From Capilliphycus salinus (GTDB taxonomy: Bacteria > Cyanobacteriota > Cyanobacteriia > Cyanobacteriales > Microcoleaceae), in the NCBI RefSeq assembly GCF_047276495.1, contig NZ_CP178543.1:5580001-5644000 (forward strand): 64,000 bases of DNA, written 5' to 3'. Each line of letters opens with the position of its first letter. Within the stretch, counting starts at the first letter, position 1. The notes below the pieces were generated by a model. That model worked only from the letters and a program-made list of their open reading frames with translations. It was not told where the DNA came from and did no database searches. The position numbers were made by a program, and so were the translations under genes. Below, one piece after another: positions 41,990 through 50,931 of the stretch.

Positions 41990-43639
41990 TCACTGATAAC
42001 TGGTGACTGGTGACTGGTGAGGTGGTGACTGTAAAGACTGTTTTCTAACTTGTTGGGATGAATTTTCAGGCGGTGGAGGCGGAGAATTATTAAAAGATTC
42101 TAGGAAGGCTTTTACGCGACCGGTGGGTTCTAAAACAATCCGAATTTTCGGCCGTCTTCCGTCTGCTGTCGCCGAAACAAACGGTTCTCCAACTTTGGGT
42201 AATTCAAGCTGAGGTAAACGATTAACTGAAGGTTGACCGACCGGGGTAATACTGGCAATTGTACCATCGGCATTCAGTTGTAAACTGTACTGAAGTGTTT
42301 TTCTTAAATTTTTAGGGGGATACCATTTTTCTTGAAAATAGGTTCTGACTTCATCAACTTGAGGAATTTGATCGAATAAAGTGGTGTCTTCTTCGCGAGT
42401 TGCTGCGATGGTTTCTGGACGTTTATCTAACTGTCCTAAATAATTGTTTTCTGAAGTTTGATCTTCTGGAATTTCAGAATTAATCTCTTCAGAATTAACA
42501 CTAGAATTGTCTTGATTTTCTTCATCGGGAAAAACCCGAACAATCTCCTGCTGCGGTGCATCTTGCAGGGGCGGAAGTTGAATCACAGGCGGAATTTGCA
42601 TCGGTGGCGGGCTGTAGGGGATGGGTGGGGGCGTGGTTGATGTCGCCAGAGGTGGGGGAGCCGGGGGTACGGCAGTCGGATTAACGCCTGGGGGTAGGGG
42701 GGTCGGGTTGGCCGCTTGGGGGACGGGCGGCGGGTTAACGGCTTGGGAAACGGGGGGGTTGACAGGCTGAGGAGGCGGCGCCGGTTGAGGTTCCGGTAGG
42801 ATAATCATCATTCCTTCTTGCTGAGGAATATTCGGCATGGGCTGAGGGGGCGGCGGACTTCCGGGTGCGGGAAATAACGGGGGCGGTACCGGAAGCGGGG
42901 CGGTATCGACTGGGGGTAAATTGGCGGCGACTGGGGGAGGAGAAGCTTCGGGGGTTGGGGTGGGCGAGGGGAAAACGGGAAGGGCGGGCGACGGGTTGAG
43001 GTTGGGGGGAGAAATGGGAGCGGGTTCGGTTTCTTCGGGAGAGGCGCTGAGGGTTTCTGCGGGGGATTGTCGGTAGAAATTGATTAATTCAATGATTCCG
43101 GTTAAGGCACCAATACTAATCAAAATCATCAGCAAGGTGCGAACCAAAATTAGGGGTTTAAACTGAAAAGAAAAGGACGGCTCGCTAACTTCTTCGACGG
43201 CGTTTTTACAGTCTTCTAAGGCGGTGAGTAAATCAAATAATTGTAAGGCACTCAGATGCACAAAAGGGCCTGTATTTTGGGTGGCGAGCGCTCCTAAAAA
43301 CAGGTCGTGGTAGAGGAGTCCGTCGGGTTTTAAATAAATCTGATCTTCCTCGGGCGGAGAGGGTTTGGAGCGATCGCGATCTTGGGGTAAAGTGTCAAAC
43401 CAGGCGGAGTTATTGAGGAAATCTTGGACGTAGGAAATGACGGTTTGAGAAAGGCTTTCTAACTGAGTGCGATCGCCTTGGACGGTGACATATTCTTCTT
43501 CGGGTAGGCGGGGATCGTCAAAGCTTAATTTAAACTGGAATCCATCGGTATCCCCCTGGGGTTTGGCGCGACCCAATCGAGGTTTTTTGGTGGTAATTTC
43601 TAAGGTACAGGTGGGAGGTGTGTATTTGCGAGTTGTCAT
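41990..43639 (-). CDS. DUF4335-like protein with proline-rich linker
   Basis: The 549-residue protein resembles the cyanobacterial DUF4335 family. The N-terminal domain (TTRKYTPPTCTLEITTKK, then SFDDPRLPEEEYVTV) is followed by a transmembrane helix near residues 160-185 (LILVRTLLMILISIGALTGI) and about 200 residues of Pro/Ala/Gln-rich linker. A C-terminal domain follows (residues about 420-520; VRTYFQEKWYPP, SLQLNADGTIASITPVGQ). Its last residues (SPPHQSPVTSYQ) are translated from a CAGTCACC minisatellite, so the end has drifted into repeat DNA. It is preceded by a DUF3038-type gene 40 bp upstream, the usual pairing. The membrane anchor suggests an envelope role. Function is unknown. Confidence 0.72.
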   Translation of the reverse strand: MTTRKYTPPTCTLEITTKKPRLGRAKPQGDTDGFQFKLSFDDPRLPEEEYVTVQGDRTQLESLSQTVISYVQDFLNNSAWFDTLPQDRDRSKPSPPEEDQIYLKPDGLLYHDLFLGALATQNTGPFVHLSALQLFDLLTALEDCKNAVEEVSEPSFSFQFKPLILVRTLLMILISIGALTGIIELINFYRQSPAETLSASPEETEPAPISPPNLNPSPALPVFPSPTPTPEASPPPVAANLPPVDTAPLPVPPPLFPAPGSPPPPQPMPNIPQQEGMMIILPEPQPAPPPQPVNPPVSQAVNPPPVPQAANPTPLPPGVNPTAVPPAPPPLATSTTPPPIPYSPPPMQIPPVIQLPPLQDAPQQEIVRVFPDEENQDNSSVNSEEINSEIPEDQTSENNYLGQLDKRPETIAATREEDTTLFDQIPQVDEVRTYFQEKWYPPKNLRKTLQYSLQLNADGTIASITPVGQPSVNRLPQLELPKVGEPFVSATADGRRPKIRIVLEPTGRVKAFLESFNNSPPPPPENSSQQVRKQSLQSPPHQSPVTSYQ

Positions 43640-43678
43640 TTTGAGTTTCGGTGAAGAATGGATAATTTAAGGGTTAAT

Positions 43679-44251
43679 TTAAGGGTTATTTTCGGGATTG
43701 GGACTGAGTAAAGCCAACCAAAAACGTTGAGGACTGTTAGAATTGCTGTAAAATAATAGCTCAATTAAAAGTTTAATGGCTAGGGGATTGAGAGGATCGG
43801 AGGAAGGGGAAACGCTGCCGTCAATTTGTTCTTGATACATTTGGCTAAAGGCATCAAAATAATCCCGCAGTAAACCGACTTGACGGAGATCCTCGTTGGT
43901 GGTCGTGTATTGTTCTAAAAGAGCGATCGCCCGTCGGATCAGGGCTTGATTTTCTTTGGCGAGATAACAAATAATTAAAACCAATGCTCGGGCTTCGTCA
44001 ACGCTTAAAGGTTTCTGTTGTTGTGAATTCTCCGGATGAGTCAGTCGATCCGCAATAACCGAGTTTAAATTGAGTTGTTCTGCAACTTCGACTAGACTTT
44101 CCGAACCGGCTCCCGTCAGGGCGACCAAGGCCAACATAACTAATTCTAATCGAATTGTGATGTCATCTAACTGGGTCGGTTCTGGCTCTCGTTCTAAGTT
44201 GAACTCTTGCCAATTGAAAGCGCGATCGTCAGCCCTGGCCAATGGTTCCAT
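43679..44251 (-). CDS. DUF3038-like protein
   Basis: The 190-residue protein resembles the cyanobacterial DUF3038 family: acidic N-terminus, then IRLELVMLALVALTGAGSES, VEVAEQLNLNSVIADRLTH, DEARALVLIICYLAKENQAL and KLLIELLFYSNS. It is all-helical, with no signal peptide. It is the first gene of a two-gene unit with the DUF4335-type gene. Function is unknown. A 26-bp palindrome lies 88 bp upstream. Confidence 0.7.
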   Translation of the reverse strand: MEPLARADDRAFNWQEFNLEREPEPTQLDDITIRLELVMLALVALTGAGSESLVEVAEQLNLNSVIADRLTHPENSQQQKPLSVDEARALVLIICYLAKENQALIRRAIALLEQYTTTNEDLRQVGLLRDYFDAFSQMYQEQIDGSVSPSSDPLNPLAIKLLIELLFYSNSNSPQRFWLALLSPNPENNP

Positions 44252-44338
44252 AGTCCCTGAGATGGATTGAATCTTGCTTTATTATAGGGATTTTCCTTCA
44301 CAATCTTTCGATGGGGGGATCTGGTGGTCAATTGAGAT

Positions 44339-44364
44339 CTTAACTTGGTTAACACTAAGTTAAG
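44339..44364. promoter_or_regulatory. 26-bp palindrome, possible operator
   Basis: CTTAACTT (44339-44346) and AAGTTAAG (44357-44364) are perfect arms around GGTTAACACT. It lies between the divergent DUF3038 and porin genes. Another GTTAAC cluster sits at 35685. The regulator is unknown. Confidence 0.4.
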
Positions 44365-44493
44365 ATTAAATTGACCGCGATCGCAAATCCCAGTCAATGG
44401 GAACAAAGTTTAAAGTCCAGCTAGAAAATTTTCAACTGGGCTTCAAAAGCGTAACCGATTATACATAAAAACAAGTCCCAAAAAAGCCACAAA

Positions 44494-44614
44494 ATGTCCA
44501 CCGAATCTTTGTCCCAATGACCATCGGGACGGTTTGATCGCAGGTTTAATATTTTTAGGTGAAGTTTACTTTCCTCCAGAAGAAAAGACGAGTAAAATGA
44601 CGGTGGAAATTTAA
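44494..44614 (+). pseudogene. Short decayed coding fragment
   Basis: An ATG at 44494 reads MSTESLSQ then hits TGA. In another frame the same stretch continues DGLIAGLIFLGEVYFPPEEK to TSKMTVEI and a stop at 44614. The composition looks coding but is split by at least one frame change. I cannot name the parent gene. It lies upstream of the porin gene and could equally be 5' UTR. Confidence 0.3.
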
Positions 44615-44664
44615 GAGTATTTCAGTAAACCTACTGATTTAACTGATATTGGTGTGAGGAGAGT

Positions 44665-46431
44665 ATGTCCCAACAAACCTTGAAAGCTTGGCTACTGAGT
44701 CCGGCAATTTTAGGAGCAAGCTTAATTTTGTCTTCGGGAGCGGGGGCTGAAGTTTTAACGGCTTCCGAACCTATGGCCCAAGTTCCGGTTAATCCCCATA
44801 GCGGTCAAATTGGGCCGCAGTCAACCTTTTCTCAGGTACAAGTTTCTGACTTTGACTCTGGGGAAAATGCAGAGAATTCCGTTACTCCAGAAACCTCCGA
44901 CCAACTCAACCAATACTTTCAAGAGGGTCGGCGGTCCCAGAAAAAACAGCAAGTAACCTCCGTTTCCCAACTGTCAGACGTCCAACCAACCGACTGGGCG
45001 TTTCAGGCGTTACAGTCTCTCGTTGAACGCTACGGCTGTATTGCGGGATATCCGGACGGAACTTATAAAGGAAACCGGGCGTTAACCCGTTATGAGTTCG
45101 CCGCCGGGATCAACGCCTGTTTAGAACGCATTAACGAACTGATCGGTGCCTCTACTGCGGACTTGGTGACGCGGGAAGACCTGGCGAGACTGCAACGGTT
45201 AATGGAAGAATTCGCCGCCGAACTCGCCGCCATTAGAGGTCGGGTGACGGTTCTCGAAGCCCGGGCCGCCGAACTGGAAGCCAATCAATTCTCGACGACA
45301 ACCAAACTCAACGGGGAAGTGATCTTCTTTATTGGGGATACCTTTGGCGATCGCGCGGAATATACGGTTGCCGGCGGGCCGAATGTTGACGATAGTGACG
45401 ACCCGACCCAAAGTTACTTCGGTTATCGGGCGCGTTTAAATTTCGATACCAGTTTTACCGGACAGGATAGGCTGCGGACTCGTTTGCAAGCGCGAGATGT
45501 TCCCAACCTCAGCCGCGAAAACTTGACGAATACTTTAATGAGTCGTCTCGGTACCGATGGCGGTTCAGAAGATTTTACGATGGATGACCTGTATTACCGT
45601 TTCCCGGTTATGAATGGTAAAGGTCAGGTTTACTTTGGGGCGAAGGGCTTAGACCTCGATAATGTTCAAGATCCCATCAGTCCGTTTGAAAGTACGGGTA
45701 CCGGTGCATCCTCTCGCTTTGGTCGTTACGACCCCACCATGTTCCGGGGACCGGAAGGAACGGGTTTGGCGCTTAACTATCGACTCAACGATAATATTAA
45801 GATTAATCTCGGTTACTTAGCTGATGACGGAGATGCACCCGATCCGTCTGAAGGTCGAGGTATTTTTGATGGCGGTCATTCGGCGTTCTTGCAAGTGGTC
45901 TATGAACCCAAGGATAATTTAGTGTTGGGTTTGGCTTATAGTCGTCGTTATTTCCGCGAGGATGATGTCGGTGTTAGTGGCGGAACCGGAAGTTTCTTGG
46001 CCAACCGTCCCTTTGGTGATAACCCGACCACTAGCGATAACGTCAGCTTCCAGGCGAATTGGAGAATTTCTGATAGTTTTGAGGTTGGCGGTTGGGTTGG
46101 TGCGGCTTGGGCTGATGATAAACCGACTGGCGAGGGTGATGACCTCGATGCAACTATCCTCAATTTTGCGGTAACGTTGGCGTTCCCCGATTTGTTGAAA
46201 GAAGGGGATTTGGGCGGTATTATTGTCGGGATGCAACCGAAGGTGGTTTATCACACTCTTGATAATTTAGAAGAAGATAAAACCGGGATTCATATTGAGG
46301 CGTTATATCGTTTCCAAATCAACGAATATATTTCTTTGATTCCGGCGGTTTTCATTATTACTGACCCCGAACATACCGATGAAAACGATACGATTGTTGT
46401 GACGACATTCCGAACAACTTTCCGTTTCTAA
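44665..46431 (+). CDS. SLH domain-OprB porin (iron-uptake porin type)
   Basis: The 588-residue protein has a signal peptide (residues 1-28), an SLH domain near residues 95-150 (LSDVQPTDWAFQALQSLVER, then YGCIAGYPDGTYKGNRALTR), a coiled coil (about 160-205; DLARLQRLMEEFAAELAAIR), and a C-terminal OprB-like 16-strand barrel ending in TFRTTFRF. Terminal phenylalanine is the outer-membrane signal. This family is the main cyanobacterial outer-membrane porin, and some members are called iron-uptake porins. The SLH domain ties the outer membrane to peptidoglycan-linked polymers. Which solutes pass cannot be read. Confidence 0.92.
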   Translation: MSQQTLKAWLLSPAILGASLILSSGAGAEVLTASEPMAQVPVNPHSGQIGPQSTFSQVQVSDFDSGENAENSVTPETSDQLNQYFQEGRRSQKKQQVTSVSQLSDVQPTDWAFQALQSLVERYGCIAGYPDGTYKGNRALTRYEFAAGINACLERINELIGASTADLVTREDLARLQRLMEEFAAELAAIRGRVTVLEARAAELEANQFSTTTKLNGEVIFFIGDTFGDRAEYTVAGGPNVDDSDDPTQSYFGYRARLNFDTSFTGQDRLRTRLQARDVPNLSRENLTNTLMSRLGTDGGSEDFTMDDLYYRFPVMNGKGQVYFGAKGLDLDNVQDPISPFESTGTGASSRFGRYDPTMFRGPEGTGLALNYRLNDNIKINLGYLADDGDAPDPSEGRGIFDGGHSAFLQVVYEPKDNLVLGLAYSRRYFREDDVGVSGGTGSFLANRPFGDNPTTSDNVSFQANWRISDSFEVGGWVGAAWADDKPTGEGDDLDATILNFAVTLAFPDLLKEGDLGGIIVGMQPKVVYHTLDNLEEDKTGIHIEALYRFQINEYISLIPAVFIITDPEHTDENDTIVVTTFRTTFRF

Positions 46432-46460
46432 ATCTGGCAATTGTCGGGCGATCAAATCTC

Positions 46461-46527
46461 GTAGGGTGCATCAAATTTTGATTGTCTTTGTTGAGTAATT
46501 CCCGGTTAATTGTTTGATGCACCCTAC
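46461..46527. repeat. GTAGGGTGCATCAAA hairpin element, copy 1
   Basis: GTAGGGTGCATCAAA (46461-46475) and TTTGATGCACCCTAC (46513-46527) are perfect 15-bp inverted repeats. An identical body recurs exactly about 200 bp later, with a third partial copy near 46742. Confidence 0.85.
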
Positions 46528-46530
46528 CTG

Positions 46531-46655
46531 ATATGATATCCGACTAATCAATGATCGTTGTAGGGGCGGGTTCAGTATTGATCTTGATAACCACTCCGAG
46601 ATTGACTTAAACCCGCCCCACCCCAATAATAATATTAATCAACCGGACATCATAT
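46531..46655. mobile_element. MITE-like element, 125-bp copy
   Basis: Left end ATATGATATCCGACTAATCA (from 46531) and right end TTAATCAACCGGACATCATA (46635-46654) are imperfect inverted repeats matching those of the element at 7526-7707. The inside is a GGGGCGGGTTC to AAACCCGCCCC palindrome. It lies between two copies of the GTAGGGTGCATCAAA hairpin. Confidence 0.5.
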
Positions 46656-46663
46656 GAATTTCT

Positions 46664-46727
46664 GGGTGCATCAAATTTTGATTGTCTTTGTTGAGTAATT
46701 CCCGGTTAATTGTTTGATGCACCCTAC
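46664..46727. repeat. GGGTGCATCAAA hairpin element, copy 2
   Basis: GGGTGCATCAAA (46664-46675) pairs with TTTGATGCACCC (46713-46724). The body is identical to copy 1. A shorter diverged third copy follows at about 46742-46766. Confidence 0.85.
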
Positions 46728-46777
46728 CCTTTCTGAGTGATTCCCGGTTAATTGTTTGATGTACCTCATCCGTTGTT

Positions 46778-47875
46778 TTATTCGACTAAAAGACTGATAT
46801 TTTCAGCAGAGATAAACAGATTAACGGTTTCACCCACAGCATACTGTTGGGTGCGATCGCGTTGTAGATTTTGTTGACGAATAATTATCGAGGTATTGGG
46901 GGTTAATTTTACTCGATAGCGGGTATCGGTTCCGAGATAAATTGATTCTTCTATTATACCCTGAAAATTGTTATTTTGCCCGTTATTTTCAGAAAAAATA
47001 CCAACTTTTTCGGGGCGGATAACAAGGGTTAAAATTTGTCCGGGAAAGACTTCGGTTTGAGAAGCGACAGAAAGGGATAATTGTTCATCGACTAAGAGAT
47101 TAATTTGATAATTTTGGTGTTGGGTGACTCGCCCGGTTAAGATATTACTTTCCCCAATAAAATCAGCAACAAATCGAGTTTTGGGATATTCATAAATTTC
47201 TACCGGGGTTCCGACTTGTAACAGTTTACCCTCGTTCATTACCCCAATTCTATCGGACATGGTTAACGCTTCTTCTTGGTCGTGAGTCACGTAAATAAAG
47301 GTAATTCCTAAGCGTTTTTGCATCTGTTTAAGTTCGAGTTGCATTTCCTTTCGCAACTTCAAATCTAACGCCCCCAACGGTTCATCAAACAGTAAAACTT
47401 TGGGCTGTTTAACTAACGCCCTGGCGAGGGCGACTCGTTGCTGTTGTCCGCCGGAAAGTTGACGGGGATAACGGTTTTGTAAGTTTGTTAATTGTACCAA
47501 TTCTAACGCCTCAGAAATCCGTTGACGAATTTCTGGGCGAGGTAAATTTTCCATTTCTAGTCCGAAAGCGATATTTTCGCTAACGGTTAGATGGGGAAAT
47601 AGGGCGTAATTTTGAAAGACGGTATTCACCGGGCGATGAAAAGGCGGATGATGATTCATGGCTTGTTTGTGAATATAAATTTCCCCGGATGTGGGGCTTT
47701 CAAAACCAGCTATCATCCGCAAAGTTGTTGTTTTTCCACAACCCGAAGGGCCGAGAAGTGAAAAGAATTCCCCGGTTTTAATGTTGAGATTTAGACAATC
47801 AACGGCTAAGGTTTCTCGGTGGCGATTTCCGTGATAAGACTTGGAAACCTTAACCAATTCAACTGCATTATTCAT
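46778..47875 (-). CDS. potA: Polyamine ABC transporter ATPase
   Basis: The 365-residue ATPase powers spermidine/putrescine import. It has Walker A GPSGCGKTT, Q-loop QNYALFPHLTVSENIAFGLE, signature LSGGQQQRVALARALV, Walker B LLFDEPLGALD, the His-switch VTHDQEEALTMSDRIGVM, and a C-terminal TOBE domain (about residues 270-365; RPEKVGIF). It is the last gene of a potBCDA operon, 47 bp after potD. Naming by operon content is secure for the polyamine/iron-type subfamily. Confidence 0.92.
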   Translation of the reverse strand: MNNAVELVKVSKSYHGNRHRETLAVDCLNLNIKTGEFFSLLGPSGCGKTTTLRMIAGFESPTSGEIYIHKQAMNHHPPFHRPVNTVFQNYALFPHLTVSENIAFGLEMENLPRPEIRQRISEALELVQLTNLQNRYPRQLSGGQQQRVALARALVKQPKVLLFDEPLGALDLKLRKEMQLELKQMQKRLGITFIYVTHDQEEALTMSDRIGVMNEGKLLQVGTPVEIYEYPKTRFVADFIGESNILTGRVTQHQNYQINLLVDEQLSLSVASQTEVFPGQILTLVIRPEKVGIFSENNGQNNNFQGIIEESIYLGTDTRYRVKLTPNTSIIIRQQNLQRDRTQQYAVGETVNLFISAENISLLVE

Positions 47876-47922
47876 AGAAAAAATTGACTTTTAAATGGAG
47901 AAGACGTCAGCCCGAAATGTTC

Positions 47923-49005
47923 CTAAGTTCCAAAGCTTAATTTAACTTCATTCCAAGCCTCATCATAGAGAATTGTTGCTTCTCCCACATCTTCGAGATA
48001 CTGAAGTTTTGCAAACACTTCCGGGGCGGGATAAATACCGGGATTTTCCAAGTTTTCTGCTTTGATCAGTTTTTCTTGGATGGCGACTTTATTGGGGGAA
48101 GCATAGTTAATAAAGTTAGAAACTTTTGCGCCGATTTCCGGTTCTAGAATAAAATTAATAAACTGTTCGGCTAATTGTTTATGGGGTGCATTTTTCGGAA
48201 TGACCATGCTATCAATTGCTACCAGTGTTCCTTCTTGGGGAATAATATATCTTAAATTCGGATTTTCTGCCATGACTTGAAAGACATCGCCGCTATATTC
48301 CATTGCCAAATCAATTTCACCTTGATTGAGAAGATTTTGACCCGTATCGGGAACGAATGCTTTGATAGTTTTCTGATTTTTAATTAAAAATTCTTTGGCT
48401 TTTTGGATTTCTTCGGGGTTGGTTGTATTCGGACTATAACCCAGATAAATTAACACCGCCCCAAAGGTGTGGCGCATATCATCTAATAGGGCGGCTTTTC
48501 CGGCAAATTTAGGGTCAAATAATGCGGCCCAACTGTTTATTTTATCTCCGGTTTCTTGGATATTGTAGCCAATTCCCATCGTTAACCATTGATAGGGAAC
48601 GCTATATTTATTTTCGGGGTCATAGGGCGGATTGAGAAACTTTTCGTCGATATTTTTGAGGTTGGTAATATTACTTTTATCAATTTCTTCGAGTAGATTT
48701 TCTGCGATCATTACTTTCACCATATAATCGGCGGGGAAAGCAATATCATAACCGGGATTTCCCGGCTTTAATTTGGCGTAAAGGCTTTCATTGCTATCGT
48801 AGGTGTCATAATTGATTTTGACATTATATTGTTCTTCAAATTGAGTGAGAACTTCGGGGGCGATGTAGGTAGACCAATTGTAAAGATTGAGAACATTGTC
48901 GCCCGTTTGACCCGATTGTGATAAATTTGAATTGCTACCTGTACAACCGATGGGTAACAGTACGCTAACCAGAAATAGAAGAACAAAAGTTAAAATCCGT
49001 TTCAT
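47923..49005 (-). CDS. potD: Polyamine-binding lipoprotein
   Basis: The 360-residue periplasmic binding protein has a lipoprotein signal (MKRILTFVLLFLVSVLLPIGC, lipobox LPIGC with Cys21). Family features are VLNLYNWSTYIAPEVLTQFE, VKINYDTYDSNESLYAKLK, YDIAFPADYMVKVM, and DLAMEYSGDVFQVM. It captures spermidine or putrescine for PotBC. It is in an operon, 21 bp after potC. Confidence 0.92.
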   Translation of the reverse strand: MKRILTFVLLFLVSVLLPIGCTGSNSNLSQSGQTGDNVLNLYNWSTYIAPEVLTQFEEQYNVKINYDTYDSNESLYAKLKPGNPGYDIAFPADYMVKVMIAENLLEEIDKSNITNLKNIDEKFLNPPYDPENKYSVPYQWLTMGIGYNIQETGDKINSWAALFDPKFAGKAALLDDMRHTFGAVLIYLGYSPNTTNPEEIQKAKEFLIKNQKTIKAFVPDTGQNLLNQGEIDLAMEYSGDVFQVMAENPNLRYIIPQEGTLVAIDSMVIPKNAPHKQLAEQFINFILEPEIGAKVSNFINYASPNKVAIQEKLIKAENLENPGIYPAPEVFAKLQYLEDVGEATILYDEAWNEVKLSFGT

Positions 49006-49026
49006 TTTTCGACTGAATTTGATATT

Positions 49027-49875
49027 TTAAGGTTTGGGTTTGGGTTGGGTGCGGTTAATTGTTAATGAGGATACCACAAGAACTAAAGATGCGAATAACA
49101 TTAACGTAGAAAGGGCGTTAATGGCGGGAGTAACGGAGAGTTTGATCATTCCATAGACAAATAAAGGTAAGGTGGTGGCGCCGACTCCGGTGTTAAAAAA
49201 AGTCACCACAAAATCGTCTAAAGAAAGGGTAAAGGCTAACAACGCACCGCTAACAATTCCGGGTAAAATTAAGGGGAAAGTAATCCGGGTAAAAGTGCGC
49301 CATTCATTCGCCCCCAAGTCGAGGGCGGCTTCTTCTAAAGCCGGATCTAATTCCGCTAAACGCGCCCTGACGGTAATGGTAACAAAGGCAATATTAAAGG
49401 TAATATGACCCAAAATTACCGAGGGTAATCCCAAGGTTAGACGAATTCCGGTGAGATTTTCCACGAGTCGAAAAATTAGGGTAAAAAAGACGAGTAAAGA
49501 AATCGCCAGGGTAATTTCAGGGATAATAATCGGAAGTAAAATTAGCCCCGTAATTATTTTATCACCCGGAAAGCGGAAACGTTCAAGGGCGAGGGCGACT
49601 GTTGTTCCTAATATTGTGGCGACCAAGGTAGAAATTACCGCAATAATTAAACTATTATTTAAGGATTGCCAAATTTCTACGGTGGAAAAGTTGGCGGTTG
49701 TCTCGGTGGTTTGACCCAATAAACTGCGATACCAGTCGAGGGTAAATCCCGTCCAAATGGCGTTAAACCGGGACGTATTAAACGAGTAAATCACTAAAAT
49801 TAATATGGGGAGATACAAAAAAGCAAGGGCGAGTGTTGCTTGTATCCACAGCCAGGATTTTCCGAGGTTTCTCAT
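49027..49875 (-). CDS. potC: Polyamine ABC transporter permease PotC
   Basis: The 282-residue permease has about six transmembrane helices and the binding-protein-dependent transport signature near residues 180-205 (EEAALDLGANEWRTFTRITF). It starts LALAFLYLPILILVIYSFN as usual for PotC. It is encoded 7 bp after potB. Confidence 0.92.
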   Translation of the reverse strand: MRNLGKSWLWIQATLALAFLYLPILILVIYSFNTSRFNAIWTGFTLDWYRSLLGQTTETTANFSTVEIWQSLNNSLIIAVISTLVATILGTTVALALERFRFPGDKIITGLILLPIIIPEITLAISLLVFFTLIFRLVENLTGIRLTLGLPSVILGHITFNIAFVTITVRARLAELDPALEEAALDLGANEWRTFTRITFPLILPGIVSGALLAFTLSLDDFVVTFFNTGVGATTLPLFVYGMIKLSVTPAINALSTLMLFASLVLVVSSLTINRTQPKPKP

Positions 49876-49882
49876 GGGTTTG

Positions 49883-50761
49883 TTAGTCCTCTGTTGGGGT
49901 TTGTAAGTAAATCAAAACCGGGATTAAAATAATTGCCATTAAAATCATCGATAAAGCCGAACCGAAGGGCCAGTTTCTCGCCTGTAAAAATTGATTTTGA
50001 ATCAGATTTCCTACCATTAACGTTTTCGCCCCCCCCAAAATATCGGGGGTGATAAACGCACCAACTGCGGGAATAAACACCAAAATTGATCCGGCGATAA
50101 TTCCCCGTTTTGTTAAGGGAAAAACCACCCGCCAAAAACTGCGAAAATTATTTGCACCCAAATCTTGGGCGGCTTCAATTAGGGTAAAGTTAAACCGTTC
50201 TAATGTGGCATAGAGTGGTAAAATCATAAAGGGTAAATAGCCGTAAATTAAACCGAGAATTACAGCCAAAGGAGTAAAGAGTAGATTTAGGGGTTCATCA
50301 ATTAGCTGTAAACTTTGTAAAATAGAGTTGACAACCCCTTCGTTTCCTAAGATTACTATCCAAGCGTAAGTTCTAACTAAAAAGTTTGTCCAAAAGGGGA
50401 TAATTACCAAGCCTAAAAGTATGTTTCGCCAACGGGGAGGACGGGTGACAATAAAAAAGGCTAAGGGATAGGCGATGATTAAACAAATCACGGTTGTTAA
50501 AGTTGCCAGTTGCAGCGATCGCCAAAATACACCCCAGTACAAAGGGCTGATTAAACGTTGATAGTTATCGAGGGTGAATATCCAGTTAATTCCGCCGTAG
50601 GTTCCCCGTTGGAGAAAGCTACAAACGAGAACAAAAATTAGCGGTAAAACAAAGAACACCAACAGCCAAATTGTGGCGGGTAAGAGCAGAATTAATAAGG
50701 TTGTTTGTTTGCGGGTTTCTACGGTTGAGAAACGGGATTTTTCGGGTTGTAATACAGTCAT
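49883..50761 (-). CDS. potB: Polyamine ABC transporter permease PotB
   Basis: The permease has six predicted transmembrane helices and the EAAxDLGAN loop (IEAAQDLGANNFRSFWRVVF). From ATG 50761 (MTVLQPEKSRF) it has 292 residues. The frame runs 18 codons further upstream, but that part is repeat-like DNA (GGGAATAGGGAA units), so I prefer the later start. It is the first gene of the operon. The promoter probably lies in the short gap before the divergent sigma-like gene. Confidence 0.9.
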   Translation of the reverse strand: MTVLQPEKSRFSTVETRKQTTLLILLLPATIWLLVFFVLPLIFVLVCSFLQRGTYGGINWIFTLDNYQRLISPLYWGVFWRSLQLATLTTVICLIIAYPLAFFIVTRPPRWRNILLGLVIIPFWTNFLVRTYAWIVILGNEGVVNSILQSLQLIDEPLNLLFTPLAVILGLIYGYLPFMILPLYATLERFNFTLIEAAQDLGANNFRSFWRVVFPLTKRGIIAGSILVFIPAVGAFITPDILGGAKTLMVGNLIQNQFLQARNWPFGSALSMILMAIILIPVLIYLQTPTED

Positions 50762-50861
50762 TGCCAAAGAAAATAGGGAATAGGGAACCGGGAATGGGAA
50801 ATCGGGAATAGTCAAAAAAACGGGTCACGGGTTACTGTTGGCTGTTAACTGAAATAGGGGG

Positions 50862-50890
50862 TTGATCTGCGATCGCAAATCAGCTATAAT
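50862..50890 (+). promoter_or_regulatory. Sigma-70-type promoter
   Basis: TTGATC (50862-50867) and TATAAT (50885-50890) are separated by 17 bp. It lies 42 bp before the GTG start of the sigma-like gene. Confidence 0.6.
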
Positions 50891-50931
50891 TCTACTGAGT
50901 TAAGTCTATTTTTGAATAAACCTTTACTCCA

